Notes under the pieces: generated by a model
Told to the model about the DNA's origin: nothing
What the model saw: the letters and a program-made list of their open reading frames with translations, nothing else
Database searches by the model: none
Translations under genes and position numbers: made by a program
NCBI RefSeq assembly: GCF_004361855.1
Contig: NZ_SNWQ01000024.1
Span: 1-64,000, forward strand
Reading direction: 5' to 3'
DNA length: 64,000 bases
Source of the DNA: Kribbella caucasensis
Lineage (GTDB): Bacteria > Actinomycetota > Actinomycetes > Propionibacteriales > Kribbellaceae
Shown: positions 17,600 through 26,615 of the stretch, piece by piece
How positions within the stretch are numbered: position 1 is the first letter of the stretch
Layout of the letters: each line of letters starts with the position of its first letter

Positions 17600-18480
17600 G
17601 CACCGAACCCGCCCGCAGCGTCCTCTCGGCAGCAGACCGGCGTCGCCCCACCGTCCGTTGGACCTTACGGGTAGCCCAGGCCGGGCTGCTGCTCGCGGTC
17701 GCGATCGCTGGAGCCGGTCCGATCCTGTGGGTGGCCAAAGGCGCGATCTCGCCGACTCTGGAGCTGCTTCAGGAACCGCTGCGGCTCTGGCCAACGGAGC
17801 CGGAATGGGAGAACCTGCTGCTCGCGTGGCGGGAGTTGAGGGTCGGCCGCTACCTGTTGAACACCGTGGTGCTCGTTGGCGGGTCGTGGTTCGTCCAGCT
17901 CCTGGTGGCAACGACCGGCGCGTTCGCTCTGTCGGTACTGCGCCCACGGTACGGGCGACTCGTCTACGCGGCGGTGCTCGCCACCCTCTTCATTCCCGGC
18001 ACCACCTCGCTGGTTGCGCTCTACCTGACCATTCTCGACCTGCCGATCACGGGTGGCTCGATCGCGAACACACCTTGGGCGGTATGGCTTCCCGCGGGAG
18101 CACAGGCGTTCAACGTCTTGATCATGAAGCAGTTCTTCGATGCGTTGCCCAGAGAGCTGTACGAGGCGGCAATGGTCGACGGGGCTGGGACGTGGCGGCT
18201 GTTCTGGCTGATCGTGATGCCGATGTCCGGCCCGATCGTCGCGGTCGTCTCACTGCTGGCCGTGATGGGTGCCTGGAAAGAGTTCCTGTGGCCGATGGTC
18301 GCCATCTCGGACACCGAACAACAGCCACTCGCCGTAGCACTGCCGCGGCTGGCCGAGAGCGCGGAGCAGAACCAGGTGATCGCGGGGATGCTGATCGCGA
18401 CCATTCCCCCGCTGGTCATCTTCTTCGTGTTCCAGCGTCACATCGTCCGTGGCATCGGTTTCACCGGCCTGAAGGGATGA
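17596..18480 (+). CDS. Sugar ABC transporter permease (MalG type), 294 aa
   Basis: Six hydrophobic helices, the first near AGLLLAVAIAGAGPILWVA, and the EAA loop ELYEAAMVDGAGTWRLFWLI mark the MalG-type partner of the preceding permease. It ends in the usual family tail (FQRHIVRGIGFTGLKG). The start overlaps the previous stop, and the next gene begins 5 bases downstream, so transport and extracellular hydrolysis are encoded in one operon. Confidence 0.9.
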   Translation: MSTEPARSVLSAADRRRPTVRWTLRVAQAGLLLAVAIAGAGPILWVAKGAISPTLELLQEPLRLWPTEPEWENLLLAWRELRVGRYLLNTVVLVGGSWFVQLLVATTGAFALSVLRPRYGRLVYAAVLATLFIPGTTSLVALYLTILDLPITGGSIANTPWAVWLPAGAQAFNVLIMKQFFDALPRELYEAAMVDGAGTWRLFWLIVMPMSGPIVAVVSLLAVMGAWKEFLWPMVAISDTEQQPLAVALPRLAESAEQNQVIAGMLIATIPPLVIFFVFQRHIVRGIGFTGLKG

Positions 18481-18484
18481 CCTG

Positions 18485-21397
18485 ATGACATCGTTACGGA
18501 CTCACATCCTGCGCGCACTCGTCGCAGCCCTGATCTTGATGGTCAGCGTCCAGATCGCCGCCCCCACTGAGGTCGAGGCCGAGACAGGAACGCCGATCGG
18601 TACCGGCAGTTACGTCTATGACCAGGCCCCGAACGGCGGCGCGAGTCCCGACCGAGCGAACACCGGACTCGTCGCCCTCTCCGAAGGGGCGCTCACCGAC
18701 GGGTCGACGGGCACCGGTGCCCAGTGGATCGGGGACGGGCAGTTGAAGTACAAACAGGTGTCCATCGTTTTCGATCTTCATCGTGACTACCCGCTGGCAC
18801 GGCTGACGCTGATCAGCAACGCCCCCAACCGCTACTACGGCATCGCGTCGTTCTCCGTCCGGGTGCGCCCGGAGGCCGATCCGGACTTCACCGCCGTCCA
18901 TGCGCAGGCCTGGTACGGCACGGCTGTACCGCTGCCCCAGGGAACGGCCTTGAACCACTCGGTCACCGTCGAGCTCGGAAACCGCAGCGCCCGGTTCGTC
19001 ATCGTGACGATCGCCAGACTGCACGAGTATCAGCACCTGCCGCTGAACGAGATCTCCCTGATCCACGGCAGCGGCGACGCCGGCGTCGATCCGGCGCCAC
19101 CGCTGTCCGCGACGGAGCTGATCGCCCAGACCACCAAGCCCGTCAAGCAGATTCCGCGCGATGGCATGGTTGACGTTGGCAACTACTATGCCGGCGTCGC
19201 CCCTGATGACGGCGTACCCGACAAGACCGGTGGTCTGATCGGCTTCCAGTACGGCGCGCTGTTCGACCGCAGGCTCAGCGACGGAGCCGGCTGGCGCGGA
19301 CACGCCACCGCTCCGAAGAACGTGACCGTCGTCTTCGACCTGCTGCGGGATCAGCCCCTCGAGCGGATCACGATCTTCAGCAAGGCGCCGAACCAGTTCT
19401 GGGCGTTCGACGAGGTCGCCGTGACCTATCGGCCTGAGTCCAGCGCCACGTACCGCGTCGCCGGCCGAGCAGTGCGCGCCCGGACGGATCTGGACTACCG
19501 GCTGGACATTCCGATGGGGAACAAGACGGCCAGGTTCGTACGCGTCGAACTGACTCGCAACAACCAGTACCTCCACATCCCGCTGTCCGAGGTGGAGTTC
19601 GCCATCGGCGGCGGTCCGGTCGGGCCAGACCCGGCGCCACCGGCGACGGTCGACGGCATGCGGGAGGAGCTGAGGCGCTACACCAGGCTCGCCGACGAGT
19701 ACGGGCAGTACCTGTACCAGGACTGGCCAGGCAAGGTGACCTCAGATGCTCAGCTGCGGGACGAGTCCCGGCAGGAGGCCGAGCGACTCGCCGACGTCGC
19801 ACCGGACACCGTTCGCTACGACCGTTACGGCGGGCTGAGGGCCCTGGGCAACCACCGAGCCACCGGCTTCTTCCGGTTGCAGAAGATCAACGGCCGGTGG
19901 TGGTTCGTGACCCCGGACGGACACCCCTTCTTCCTCAAGGGCGTCGACTCGATGTCCGACGAGGAGTGGGGGTACGGCACGGTCTACCAGAACCCGGACG
20001 GCAGCCGGCGAGATGTGTTCGATGCGCTGCCCGACAGCAGCCGGTACGCCGGGGCGTACGCGGTGACCGAACGCGGCCACGTGGTGAGCTTCGTCAAGTC
20101 CAACCTGATGCGCAAGTACGGCGCGGACTACAAGGACGCATGGCGGGACATCACCTACCGCCGGATGCTGGACTGGAGCTTCAACGCCCAGAGCAAGTGG
20201 GCACGCGACCCGAACATCGTGATGCCGCATATCGACCAGCTGACCGCCCCGAGCGACGTGGTCCGGGTGTTGTGGGGCATCGACCCGTTCGACCCGGAGT
20301 TCGCGGCGAAACTCGATCGCCACTTCGACATCAGGTCTCGCAACCGCGACCCGTGGCTGATCGGATACTTCTTCGACAACGAGCGTGGCTGGGACCGCGA
20401 AGTGGTCGCCGAGGTGCTGCGTCGCGACAGCAGCCTGCCGGCCAAACGCGCGTTCGTCTCCTACCTGTCCGACGCCTACGACGGCGACCTGACCCGGGTC
20501 AACGACCTGCTCGGCACCAACGCCAATTCATTCGAGGCGCTCGCCGGGATCGCGGTCGAGATCGCAAGAGTTCCCGACAGCGACATCAGGAACTTCATCA
20601 CCGAAGCCTCGAAGGCTTATTACTCCGAGATCCAGCGAGCGATCAGGAAACAGGATCCGCACCACCTGTTCCTGGGCTCTGCTCTCGTGCCGAACTGGCG
20701 CTCGTCGGTGGAGTGGATCGTCGGAGGCCGCGATCACCTGGACGCCATCTCTCTCGACGTCTACACCGACGACGCGAGCTATCTGACCGGCTACGAGCAA
20801 TACGACAAGCCGGTGCTCAACCTCGAGTACTCGTTCAACACCAGCGACCGCGGGCTGCGGGCGATCAATGCGGCAGCGCGTGCGGGCACAGTCGCCGAGC
20901 GAGGTGCGAAGTACCAGGCCTTCGTCGAGGCGCAGGCCGCAAGCCCGGTGTTCGTCGGGTCGGGCTGGTTCGTGTACTACGACCAGGCGGTCACCGGCCG
21001 GCCGGGAGATGGCGAGAGCTACAACTTCGGCCTCCTCAACCAGCAGGACCAGCCCTACACCGAGATGACCGACGTGATGCGCGACGCCAACCTGACCTTG
21101 GAACTGGTGCACCACGACGGCACGGCCGACCTCACGGCGGAGGTCGTGGCCGACTCCATCACCCGGCTCGCGCCGGTGGACGAGCAGGCTCCGCGGCTGC
21201 GGCTCCCTCGGTTGCCTCGCCAGTACCGGCTGACCGTCGTGTCAACAGATCATCCCGACGTCATCGCCCCAGACGGTGCCGTCACCCTGCCGCCGCAAAC
21301 AACCGTCGTCACGCTCGTTCTGAAGGTAACCAGGACAGCCGGTGACACCTCCGCGCTGACGCGTCCGTTGCAGGTGCGCGTTCCCGCCGGCTCGTAG
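18485..21397 (+). CDS. Secreted agarase-like glycoside hydrolase with two N-terminal binding-like domains, 970 aa
   Basis: A Sec signal (about residues 1-32) is followed by two related beta-sandwich modules (about 35-195 and 210-380), each with VFDL.RD.PL.R and a later GN..ARFV.V block, resembling F5/8C/CBM domains. The catalytic part (about 390-880) resembles beta-agarases of the GH50 type: DEYGQYLYQDWPGKV, GRWWFVTPDGHPFFLKGVDS, EEWGYGT. Catalytic candidates are E633 in DNERGW and E781 in LNLEYSF, consistent with clan GH-A. A beta-rich tail follows. It probably cuts a polysaccharide outside the cell and feeds the ABC importer. Agar, porphyran or a plant galactan are all possible; the family assignment is tentative. 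Confidence 0.7.
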   Translation: MTSLRTHILRALVAALILMVSVQIAAPTEVEAETGTPIGTGSYVYDQAPNGGASPDRANTGLVALSEGALTDGSTGTGAQWIGDGQLKYKQVSIVFDLHRDYPLARLTLISNAPNRYYGIASFSVRVRPEADPDFTAVHAQAWYGTAVPLPQGTALNHSVTVELGNRSARFVIVTIARLHEYQHLPLNEISLIHGSGDAGVDPAPPLSATELIAQTTKPVKQIPRDGMVDVGNYYAGVAPDDGVPDKTGGLIGFQYGALFDRRLSDGAGWRGHATAPKNVTVVFDLLRDQPLERITIFSKAPNQFWAFDEVAVTYRPESSATYRVAGRAVRARTDLDYRLDIPMGNKTARFVRVELTRNNQYLHIPLSEVEFAIGGGPVGPDPAPPATVDGMREELRRYTRLADEYGQYLYQDWPGKVTSDAQLRDESRQEAERLADVAPDTVRYDRYGGLRALGNHRATGFFRLQKINGRWWFVTPDGHPFFLKGVDSMSDEEWGYGTVYQNPDGSRRDVFDALPDSSRYAGAYAVTERGHVVSFVKSNLMRKYGADYKDAWRDITYRRMLDWSFNAQSKWARDPNIVMPHIDQLTAPSDVVRVLWGIDPFDPEFAAKLDRHFDIRSRNRDPWLIGYFFDNERGWDREVVAEVLRRDSSLPAKRAFVSYLSDAYDGDLTRVNDLLGTNANSFEALAGIAVEIARVPDSDIRNFITEASKAYYSEIQRAIRKQDPHHLFLGSALVPNWRSSVEWIVGGRDHLDAISLDVYTDDASYLTGYEQYDKPVLNLEYSFNTSDRGLRAINAAARAGTVAERGAKYQAFVEAQAASPVFVGSGWFVYYDQAVTGRPGDGESYNFGLLNQQDQPYTEMTDVMRDANLTLELVHHDGTADLTAEVVADSITRLAPVDEQAPRLRLPRLPRQYRLTVVSTDHPDVIAPDGAVTLPPQTTVVTLVLKVTRTAGDTSALTRPLQVRVPAGS

Positions 21398-21429
21398 CGC
21401 TATACCCAAGACAAGGAGACAGCGCCCCC

Positions 21430-23019
21430 ATGACATCACTGACATCTCGTCGAACCTTCATCCTCGGAGCATCCGCGATCGCGGCCGCCGGCACGCTCGG
21501 CCAGCTTCGTGCCACCCACGCGACCGCCGCACCAGCAACCGAGACGAGCACGTTGCTAGTGGACCGCTACGGCCAATACCTGCACCAGGATTGGCCAGGA
21601 AAGGTCCGCTCGGATGCGCAGTTGCAACGGGAGTACGCGGAGGAGGCGGCGAACCTCGCCGACATCACCTTCGACCACGGCACCTACGACCGGTACGGCG
21701 GTCTGAAGAGTCTGGGTCAGCACTCGGCGACCGGATACTTCCGCTTGGAGAAAGTGGACGGTCGTTGGTGGTTCGTCACGCCCGCCGGTCATCTCTTCTT
21801 CCTCAAGGCCGTCGACGCGTTCTCCGAGGAGGAGTGGGGCTACGGCACCCTGTACAAGAACTCCGACGGCAGCCCGCGTGAGGTCTTCGAGGAGCTACCC
21901 GACCCGGACCGGTTCGCTGCCGCCTACGCCGTCGTCGAGCAGGGGCTCCACACGGTGAGCTTCCTCAAGGCGAACCTCATGCGCAAATACGGCGACGACT
22001 ACAAGGACAGCTGGCGCGACATCACCCGGCGTCGCCTGATCGACTGGGGTTTCAACGCCCAGGGCAAGTGGCACCGCGATCCCGCCGTGGTCATGCCCTA
22101 CATCGAACGGGCGCCGACCCCCACCGATGTCATCAAGGTGCTGTGGGCGATCGATCCGTTCGACCCCGACTTCTCCGCCAAGCTCGATCGCGCCTTCACC
22201 GCCTTCGGTCTCCGGACGTTCCGCACCGACCCGTGGCTGATCGGATACTTCTTCGAGAACGAGCGTGGCTGGAACCGCGACGTGGTCGCCGCTGTCCTGA
22301 GACGCAACGCCGAGCTACCGGCGAAGCGAGCCTTCGTTCACTACCTGGCCGACGCGTACGACGACGACCTCGCCCGCGTCAACGAGATCCTGGGAACTGG
22401 TGCACAGTCGTTCCGTGCCCTGGCGGACGAGTCGATCGAGATCAGCCGGCTGCCCAGCACGGATCTGCAAGCGTTCATCACCCTGGCCTCGAAGGAATAT
22501 TTCAGGAAAGTGCGGAACGAGCTGCAGAAACACGATCCGCACCACCTGTTCCTCGGCTCCTGCCTGGTGCCTACCTGGCGGACGAGCCCGGAATGGAATG
22601 TCGGCGGAGCCGAGTTCCTCGATGCGATATCTTTCGACTGGTACTCCAACAGCGCGGACTACCTACGCCAGTACGGCGTACACGACAAGCCCATCGTCAA
22701 CCTGGAATATTCGTTCTGCTATCCCGACCGTGGGTTGACCTCGCACAATCCGTCGATAACGGCCACGAGCATCGCCAATCGTGGAGAGAAGTACAAGGCA
22801 TTCATCGAAGCGCAGGCCGCAAGTCCGGTCTTCGTCGGCTCAGCGTGGTTCGTTCACTACGACCAGCCGGTGACCCGGAAGCCAGGTTCGACGGAGGCGT
22901 TCAACATGGGGTTGGTGAATCAGCAGGATCAGCCGTACCACGACATGACCGACATCATGCGGGCCACGAACCGCAACCTGGAGGCCGTTCACCTCCGTGG
23001 TTCGGCAGCAGGGCGCTGA
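21430..23019 (+). CDS. Tat-exported agarase-like glycoside hydrolase, 529 aa
   Basis: This is a paralogue of the catalytic part of the preceding 970-aa protein; long stretches align (WPGKVRSDAQL, GRWWFVTPAGHLFFLKAVD, DPWLIGYFFENERGW, DPHHLFLGS). Catalytic candidates are E278 in ENERGW and E426 in VNLEYSF. Unlike its neighbour it lacks the N-terminal binding-like modules and carries a twin-arginine signal (SRRTFILGASAIAAAG). AAGGAG precedes ATG 21430. The pair suggests local duplication followed by divergence in export route and probably substrate length preference. The GH28 gene starts 5 bases downstream. Confidence 0.75.
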   Translation: MTSLTSRRTFILGASAIAAAGTLGQLRATHATAAPATETSTLLVDRYGQYLHQDWPGKVRSDAQLQREYAEEAANLADITFDHGTYDRYGGLKSLGQHSATGYFRLEKVDGRWWFVTPAGHLFFLKAVDAFSEEEWGYGTLYKNSDGSPREVFEELPDPDRFAAAYAVVEQGLHTVSFLKANLMRKYGDDYKDSWRDITRRRLIDWGFNAQGKWHRDPAVVMPYIERAPTPTDVIKVLWAIDPFDPDFSAKLDRAFTAFGLRTFRTDPWLIGYFFENERGWNRDVVAAVLRRNAELPAKRAFVHYLADAYDDDLARVNEILGTGAQSFRALADESIEISRLPSTDLQAFITLASKEYFRKVRNELQKHDPHHLFLGSCLVPTWRTSPEWNVGGAEFLDAISFDWYSNSADYLRQYGVHDKPIVNLEYSFCYPDRGLTSHNPSITATSIANRGEKYKAFIEAQAASPVFVGSAWFVHYDQPVTRKPGSTEAFNMGLVNQQDQPYHDMTDIMRATNRNLEAVHLRGSAAGR

Positions 23020-23024
23020 TAGCG

Positions 23025-24596
23025 ATGCCGACCCACAACGTCCGCGAGTTCGGTGCGACCGGCGACGGCGACACCTTGGACACGAAGGCCATCCAGGCGG
23101 CGATCGACGCCGCGCACGAAGCAGGTGGCGGCACCGCCTACCTGCCACCCGGCAGATATCTGTCCGGCGGGATCGAACTCCGGACCAATGTGACGCTGCA
23201 TCTCGAGGCCGGAGCGACACTCCTCGGTAGCACGGACCTTTCGGACTACCAGGCGCACGTTGGACCACCAGCCCACGAAGACGCCAACCAGCGCCACCTG
23301 ATCTTCGCCCGCGGCGCCGAGAACATCGCCATCTCGGGCCTGGGCACCGTGGATGGCCAGGGACAAGCCTTCTGGGAACCGGCCGATCGTCCCGAGAGAC
23401 CGGAACTCTGGGCCGATGTGGCGACCCACGACTGGAAGCCGATCGGCGACAACGACCGCCCCTCCCCCATGGTCGAACTGGTCGAATGCCGCAACGTGCG
23501 CGTCGAGGGCGTCACCCTGCTCAACTCCCCAGGCTGGACTCTGCGGCCGATCGCGTGCGACACGGTGATGATCCGAGGGATCGTGATCCGCAATCCGATT
23601 CACGGCATCAACACCGACGGCATCGACCCGACCGCCTGCCACAACGTGCTCATCGCCAACTGCGACATCGAGACCGGCGATGACGCGATCTGCCTGAAGA
23701 GCGAGAACCCGTACGGCCCACTCCGCGTCACCCGCAACATCACCGTCACCAACTGCGTGCTCTCCTGCTGCTGCAACGGCTTCAAGCTCGGAACAGCGAC
23801 CAGGGGCGGGTTCGAGAACATCACCTTCAGCAACTCGGTCATCTACAACCGTGATGTCCCACTGAACCAGCGAGTCATCGCCGGCTTCGCCATCGAGATG
23901 GTCGACGGCGGCTGGATCGACGGTGTGTCGATAGCGAACATCCGGATGCAGAACGTCCGGACGCCCATCTTCATCCGACTCGGCAACCGGGGGTGGGGGC
24001 AGCCGACCCCGACCCCCGGAAGGCTGCGCGGGATCAAGATCTCCGGTGTCCACGCCACCGGCGCCATCCTCACCTCGTCGATCACCGGCATTCCAGGCCA
24101 ACCGGTCGAAGACGTCACGCTCTCCGACATCCGCATCGAGACCGACGAAGGCGGTGAGCGCTCCTGGACAGATGCGCCTGTACCGGAGGAGGTTGCCGCC
24201 TATCCGGAAGCTCGTATGTTCGGTCGCCTACCGGCGTACGGGATGTACATCCGCCATGCCCGTGATGTTCGACTCTCCGATGTCGACATCCGATCCACCG
24301 TGCCCGATCGACGACCACTACTGGTGACCGATGATGTCGAGCAACTCACCCTTCGTTCGTTGGCCGGAACAGGCCCGGGCCCAGACATTCCGCTGCTGGA
24401 CCTGCGCGACACCCGTGACGGCAGCCTGCAGGGCTCGACGGCCCCGCACGGAACCGACGTCTATCTTCGGGTCAGCGGTGGCCGATCGGCAGGAATCACC
24501 ATGGTCGGCAACGATCTGACCCGGGCAAGCACCGTACTCGAGGTCACCAGCGGGGCGCCGACAGATGCCGTCCGCTGTGGAGGAAACCTCCATTGA
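23025..24596 (+). CDS. GH28 family glycoside hydrolase (polygalacturonase-like), 523 aa
   Basis: The protein begins NVREFGATGDGDTLDTKAIQ, the start of the GH28/pectate-lyase right-handed beta-helix, and carries the GH28 acidic motifs NTDGID (D198) and GDDAICLKS (D219, D220). In the family these aspartates invert alpha-galacturonide or related bonds. There is no signal peptide, so it probably acts in the cytoplasm on imported oligosaccharides. The usual GHG segment is not obvious, so substrate may differ from polygalacturonate. It is the last gene of the operon and converges on chrA with 14 bases between the stops. Confidence 0.82.
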   Translation: MPTHNVREFGATGDGDTLDTKAIQAAIDAAHEAGGGTAYLPPGRYLSGGIELRTNVTLHLEAGATLLGSTDLSDYQAHVGPPAHEDANQRHLIFARGAENIAISGLGTVDGQGQAFWEPADRPERPELWADVATHDWKPIGDNDRPSPMVELVECRNVRVEGVTLLNSPGWTLRPIACDTVMIRGIVIRNPIHGINTDGIDPTACHNVLIANCDIETGDDAICLKSENPYGPLRVTRNITVTNCVLSCCCNGFKLGTATRGGFENITFSNSVIYNRDVPLNQRVIAGFAIEMVDGGWIDGVSIANIRMQNVRTPIFIRLGNRGWGQPTPTPGRLRGIKISGVHATGAILTSSITGIPGQPVEDVTLSDIRIETDEGGERSWTDAPVPEEVAAYPEARMFGRLPAYGMYIRHARDVRLSDVDIRSTVPDRRPLLVTDDVEQLTLRSLAGTGPGPDIPLLDLRDTRDGSLQGSTAPHGTDVYLRVSGGRSAGITMVGNDLTRASTVLEVTSGAPTDAVRCGGNLH

Positions 24597-24610
24597 CAGC
24601 CACGCCCGGG

Positions 24611-25990
24611 TCAGGCGATCGGCAGGCCGGCGAGAGCGGCGGCGCCGCCGAGTGCGGCGCAGATGCTGAGGACGCGGAGGACTGGCCATTTCAACCTGAA
24701 CGTCAGTATGGCCGCGGCGAGGGTGATGGCCGCCGCGACTGGCTTGAAGGTGTCCAACTGAGGCAGCCCGATGGTTACCAGGCCGAATCGGGCGGTGCTG
24801 ATTGCGCCGAAGAGGGTGTGCAGTGCGAAGTAGAGGCCGAGGTTGGCGATGACACCGACCACGGCGGCAGTGACACCGGTGAGTGCGGCTGACAAGGTGC
24901 GGTTGCCGCGGAGCCGCTCCACCGATGGTGCGCCGAGCAGGATGAACAAGAAGCAGGGCACGAAGGTCACCCATGTGGTCAGCAGCGCCGCAATGGTGCC
25001 GGCCGCCCATGGGTCGAGACCTGCAGGTGGGTGGTGGAAGGCGCCCAGGAACGCCACGAACTGTACGACCATGATCAATGGCCCGGGCGTGGATTCGGCC
25101 AGCGCGAGTCCGCGGACCATGTCGGTGGCTGACAGCCAGCCATACACCTCGACCGCTCGCTGCGCGACGAACGCCAGCACCGCATACGCGCCGCCGAAGG
25201 TGACCACCGCTGTCCCGGAGAAGAACAAGCCCTGCGTGGTGAACACGCTGCCCGCTCCGGTCAGGACTGCGGCCGCGGTCACCGGCGCGGCCCACACGAC
25301 CAGCCCGACGCTGAGCACGACCACCGACCGGCTCAGGCTTGGCCTTTCGTGGTGCAACGCGTTGTCGGCGATCAGTGGAGCCGGGGCGCCGTCGGCGGGG
25401 GCTGTCGTGTCTTGGCGGTGCATCACGTCGGGGGTGAATCTGCCCAAGGCCCACCCGGCTATGGCCGCGCCGGCAACGACGAGCGGGAACGGGACGGCGA
25501 AGACGGCCAGCGCGATGAATGCCGCTACGGCGAGTCCGACCCGGGCGGGGTGGCCGAGTGCCTTCTTCCCGACCCGTATGACGGCCTGGGCCACGATCAC
25601 CACCACCGCGGGTCCGACGCCGGCGAACACGGCCGTGACTGCCGTGGTGTCGCCGAAGGCGACGTAGATCATCGACAGCACCAACAGCGCGAGCATGCCG
25701 GGCATCACGAACAGGCTGCCGGCGATCAGGCCGCCGCGCGTGCCGTTCAGCAGCCAGCCGACATAGATGGCCAACTGCTGTGCCTCCGGTCCGGGCAGCA
25801 GCATGCAGTAGTTCAAGGCGTGCAGGAACCGGCGCTGCCCGATCCACCGCTTCTCCTCGACCATGGTCCGCTGCATCACCGCGATCTGGCCTGCCGGGCC
25901 GCCGAAGGTCTGCAGCGAGATCAGGAACCACGCCTTCACTGCCGTCCGCAGCGGCACCACATCGCGGCCCACCGTCGTCCCCTCGCTCAT
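24611..25990 (-). CDS. chrA: Chromate transporter ChrA, 459 aa
   Basis: Two homologous membrane halves are seen, each with the CHR-family sequence: FLISLQTFGGPAGQIAVMQ with LLPGPEAQQLAIYVGW in the first, and GTAVVTFGGAYAVLAFV with AESTPGPLIMVVQFVAFLG in the second. ChrA is a proton-linked chromate efflux pump of the cytoplasmic membrane. ATG 25990 has GGAG 7 bases upstream; longer frames run into the intergenic operator. It is divergent from the two chrB-type genes, with a palindrome between. Confidence 0.93.
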   Translation of the reverse strand: MSEGTTVGRDVVPLRTAVKAWFLISLQTFGGPAGQIAVMQRTMVEEKRWIGQRRFLHALNYCMLLPGPEAQQLAIYVGWLLNGTRGGLIAGSLFVMPGMLALLVLSMIYVAFGDTTAVTAVFAGVGPAVVVIVAQAVIRVGKKALGHPARVGLAVAAFIALAVFAVPFPLVVAGAAIAGWALGRFTPDVMHRQDTTAPADGAPAPLIADNALHHERPSLSRSVVVLSVGLVVWAAPVTAAAVLTGAGSVFTTQGLFFSGTAVVTFGGAYAVLAFVAQRAVEVYGWLSATDMVRGLALAESTPGPLIMVVQFVAFLGAFHHPPAGLDPWAAGTIAALLTTWVTFVPCFLFILLGAPSVERLRGNRTLSAALTGVTAAVVGVIANLGLYFALHTLFGAISTARFGLVTIGLPQLDTFKPVAAAITLAAAILTFRLKWPVLRVLSICAALGGAAALAGLPIA

Positions 25991-26035
25991 CGCTGACTCC
26001 CTCCGCGTCGCTCCCGGTTGGACGATCGTGAGCAG

Positions 26036-26057
26036 CAATGTAACCATGGTTGCATTG
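26036..26057. promoter_or_regulatory. 22-bp palindrome between chrA and chrB genes
   Basis: The arms CAATGTAACCA (26036-26046) and TGGTTGCATTG (26047-26057) are inverted repeats with one mismatch and no spacer. Sitting 46 bases before chrA and 52 before the chrB-type gene, it is a good candidate operator controlling both directions, possibly bound by the ChrB-type sensor. Confidence 0.6.
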
Positions 26058-26108
26058 CCTGCCGGTCGATGTCCGGGAAGTGGGACACCGAGGACGAAAG
26101 TGAGCGTC

Positions 26109-26615
26109 ATGAGCACCGTGCGCATCAGCAGCCCGGGTGAATGGTTGCTGTTGTCCTACCGGATGCCGCGCGAACCCTCGACGCCCCGGATCGGCATCTG
26201 GCGCAAGTTGAAGCGACTCGGTGTCGCCCAGCTCGGCGACGGTCTCGTCGCACTGCCCGCCGACGCGCGGACCCGGGAACATCTGGACTGGATCGCCGAC
26301 GAGATCACCGAGGCCGGCGGCGCGGCCGGCGTCTGGATCGCCCGGCCCGCTACCAAGGCGCAGGAACGCCAGCTGGCCCAAGCCATGGCCGATGCCCGGG
26401 CCGCGGAGTACCGCGAACTGCGCAAGACCGCCGGCGAGCAGGCTGACGCGACTGCCGCCGGCTCAGCGGAGCGGGCCCGGGCGGTGCGGCGGCTCCGCGA
26501 TGAACTGCGGCGGATCCAGCGTCGCGACTACTTCCCGCCACCCGAGCGGGACGCCGCCCGCGCCGCCGTCGACGCGCTCAGGTACCCCGACGAGATCACC
26601 GAGGACACCGCATGA
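26109..26615 (+). CDS. ChrB N-terminal domain protein, 168 aa
   Basis: WLLLSYRMPREPSTPRIGIWRKLKRLG followed by GDGLVALPADARTREHL corresponds to the N-terminal domain of ChrB chromate-resistance proteins (shown in pieces: WLLLSYRMPREPS, then RIGIWRKLKRLG). A basic, helical second half (AQERQLAQAMADARA to RRIQRRDYF) may bind nucleic acid. ChrB acts as a chromate-responsive regulator or resistance factor. ATG 26109 is used; GTG 26100 in frame is an alternative. The stop overlaps the next start (ATGA), so the N- and C-terminal parts of ChrB are encoded as two coupled genes. Confidence 0.8.
   Translation: MSTVRISSPGEWLLLSYRMPREPSTPRIGIWRKLKRLGVAQLGDGLVALPADARTREHLDWIADEITEAGGAAGVWIARPATKAQERQLAQAMADARAAEYRELRKTAGEQADATAAGSAERARAVRRLRDELRRIQRRDYFPPPERDAARAAVDALRYPDEITEDTA

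Noticed and set aside
22068..23024. Upstream extension of the GH28 frame
   Set aside because: It overlaps the Tat agarase-like gene and is Arg-rich; the GH28 fold begins at ATG 23025.
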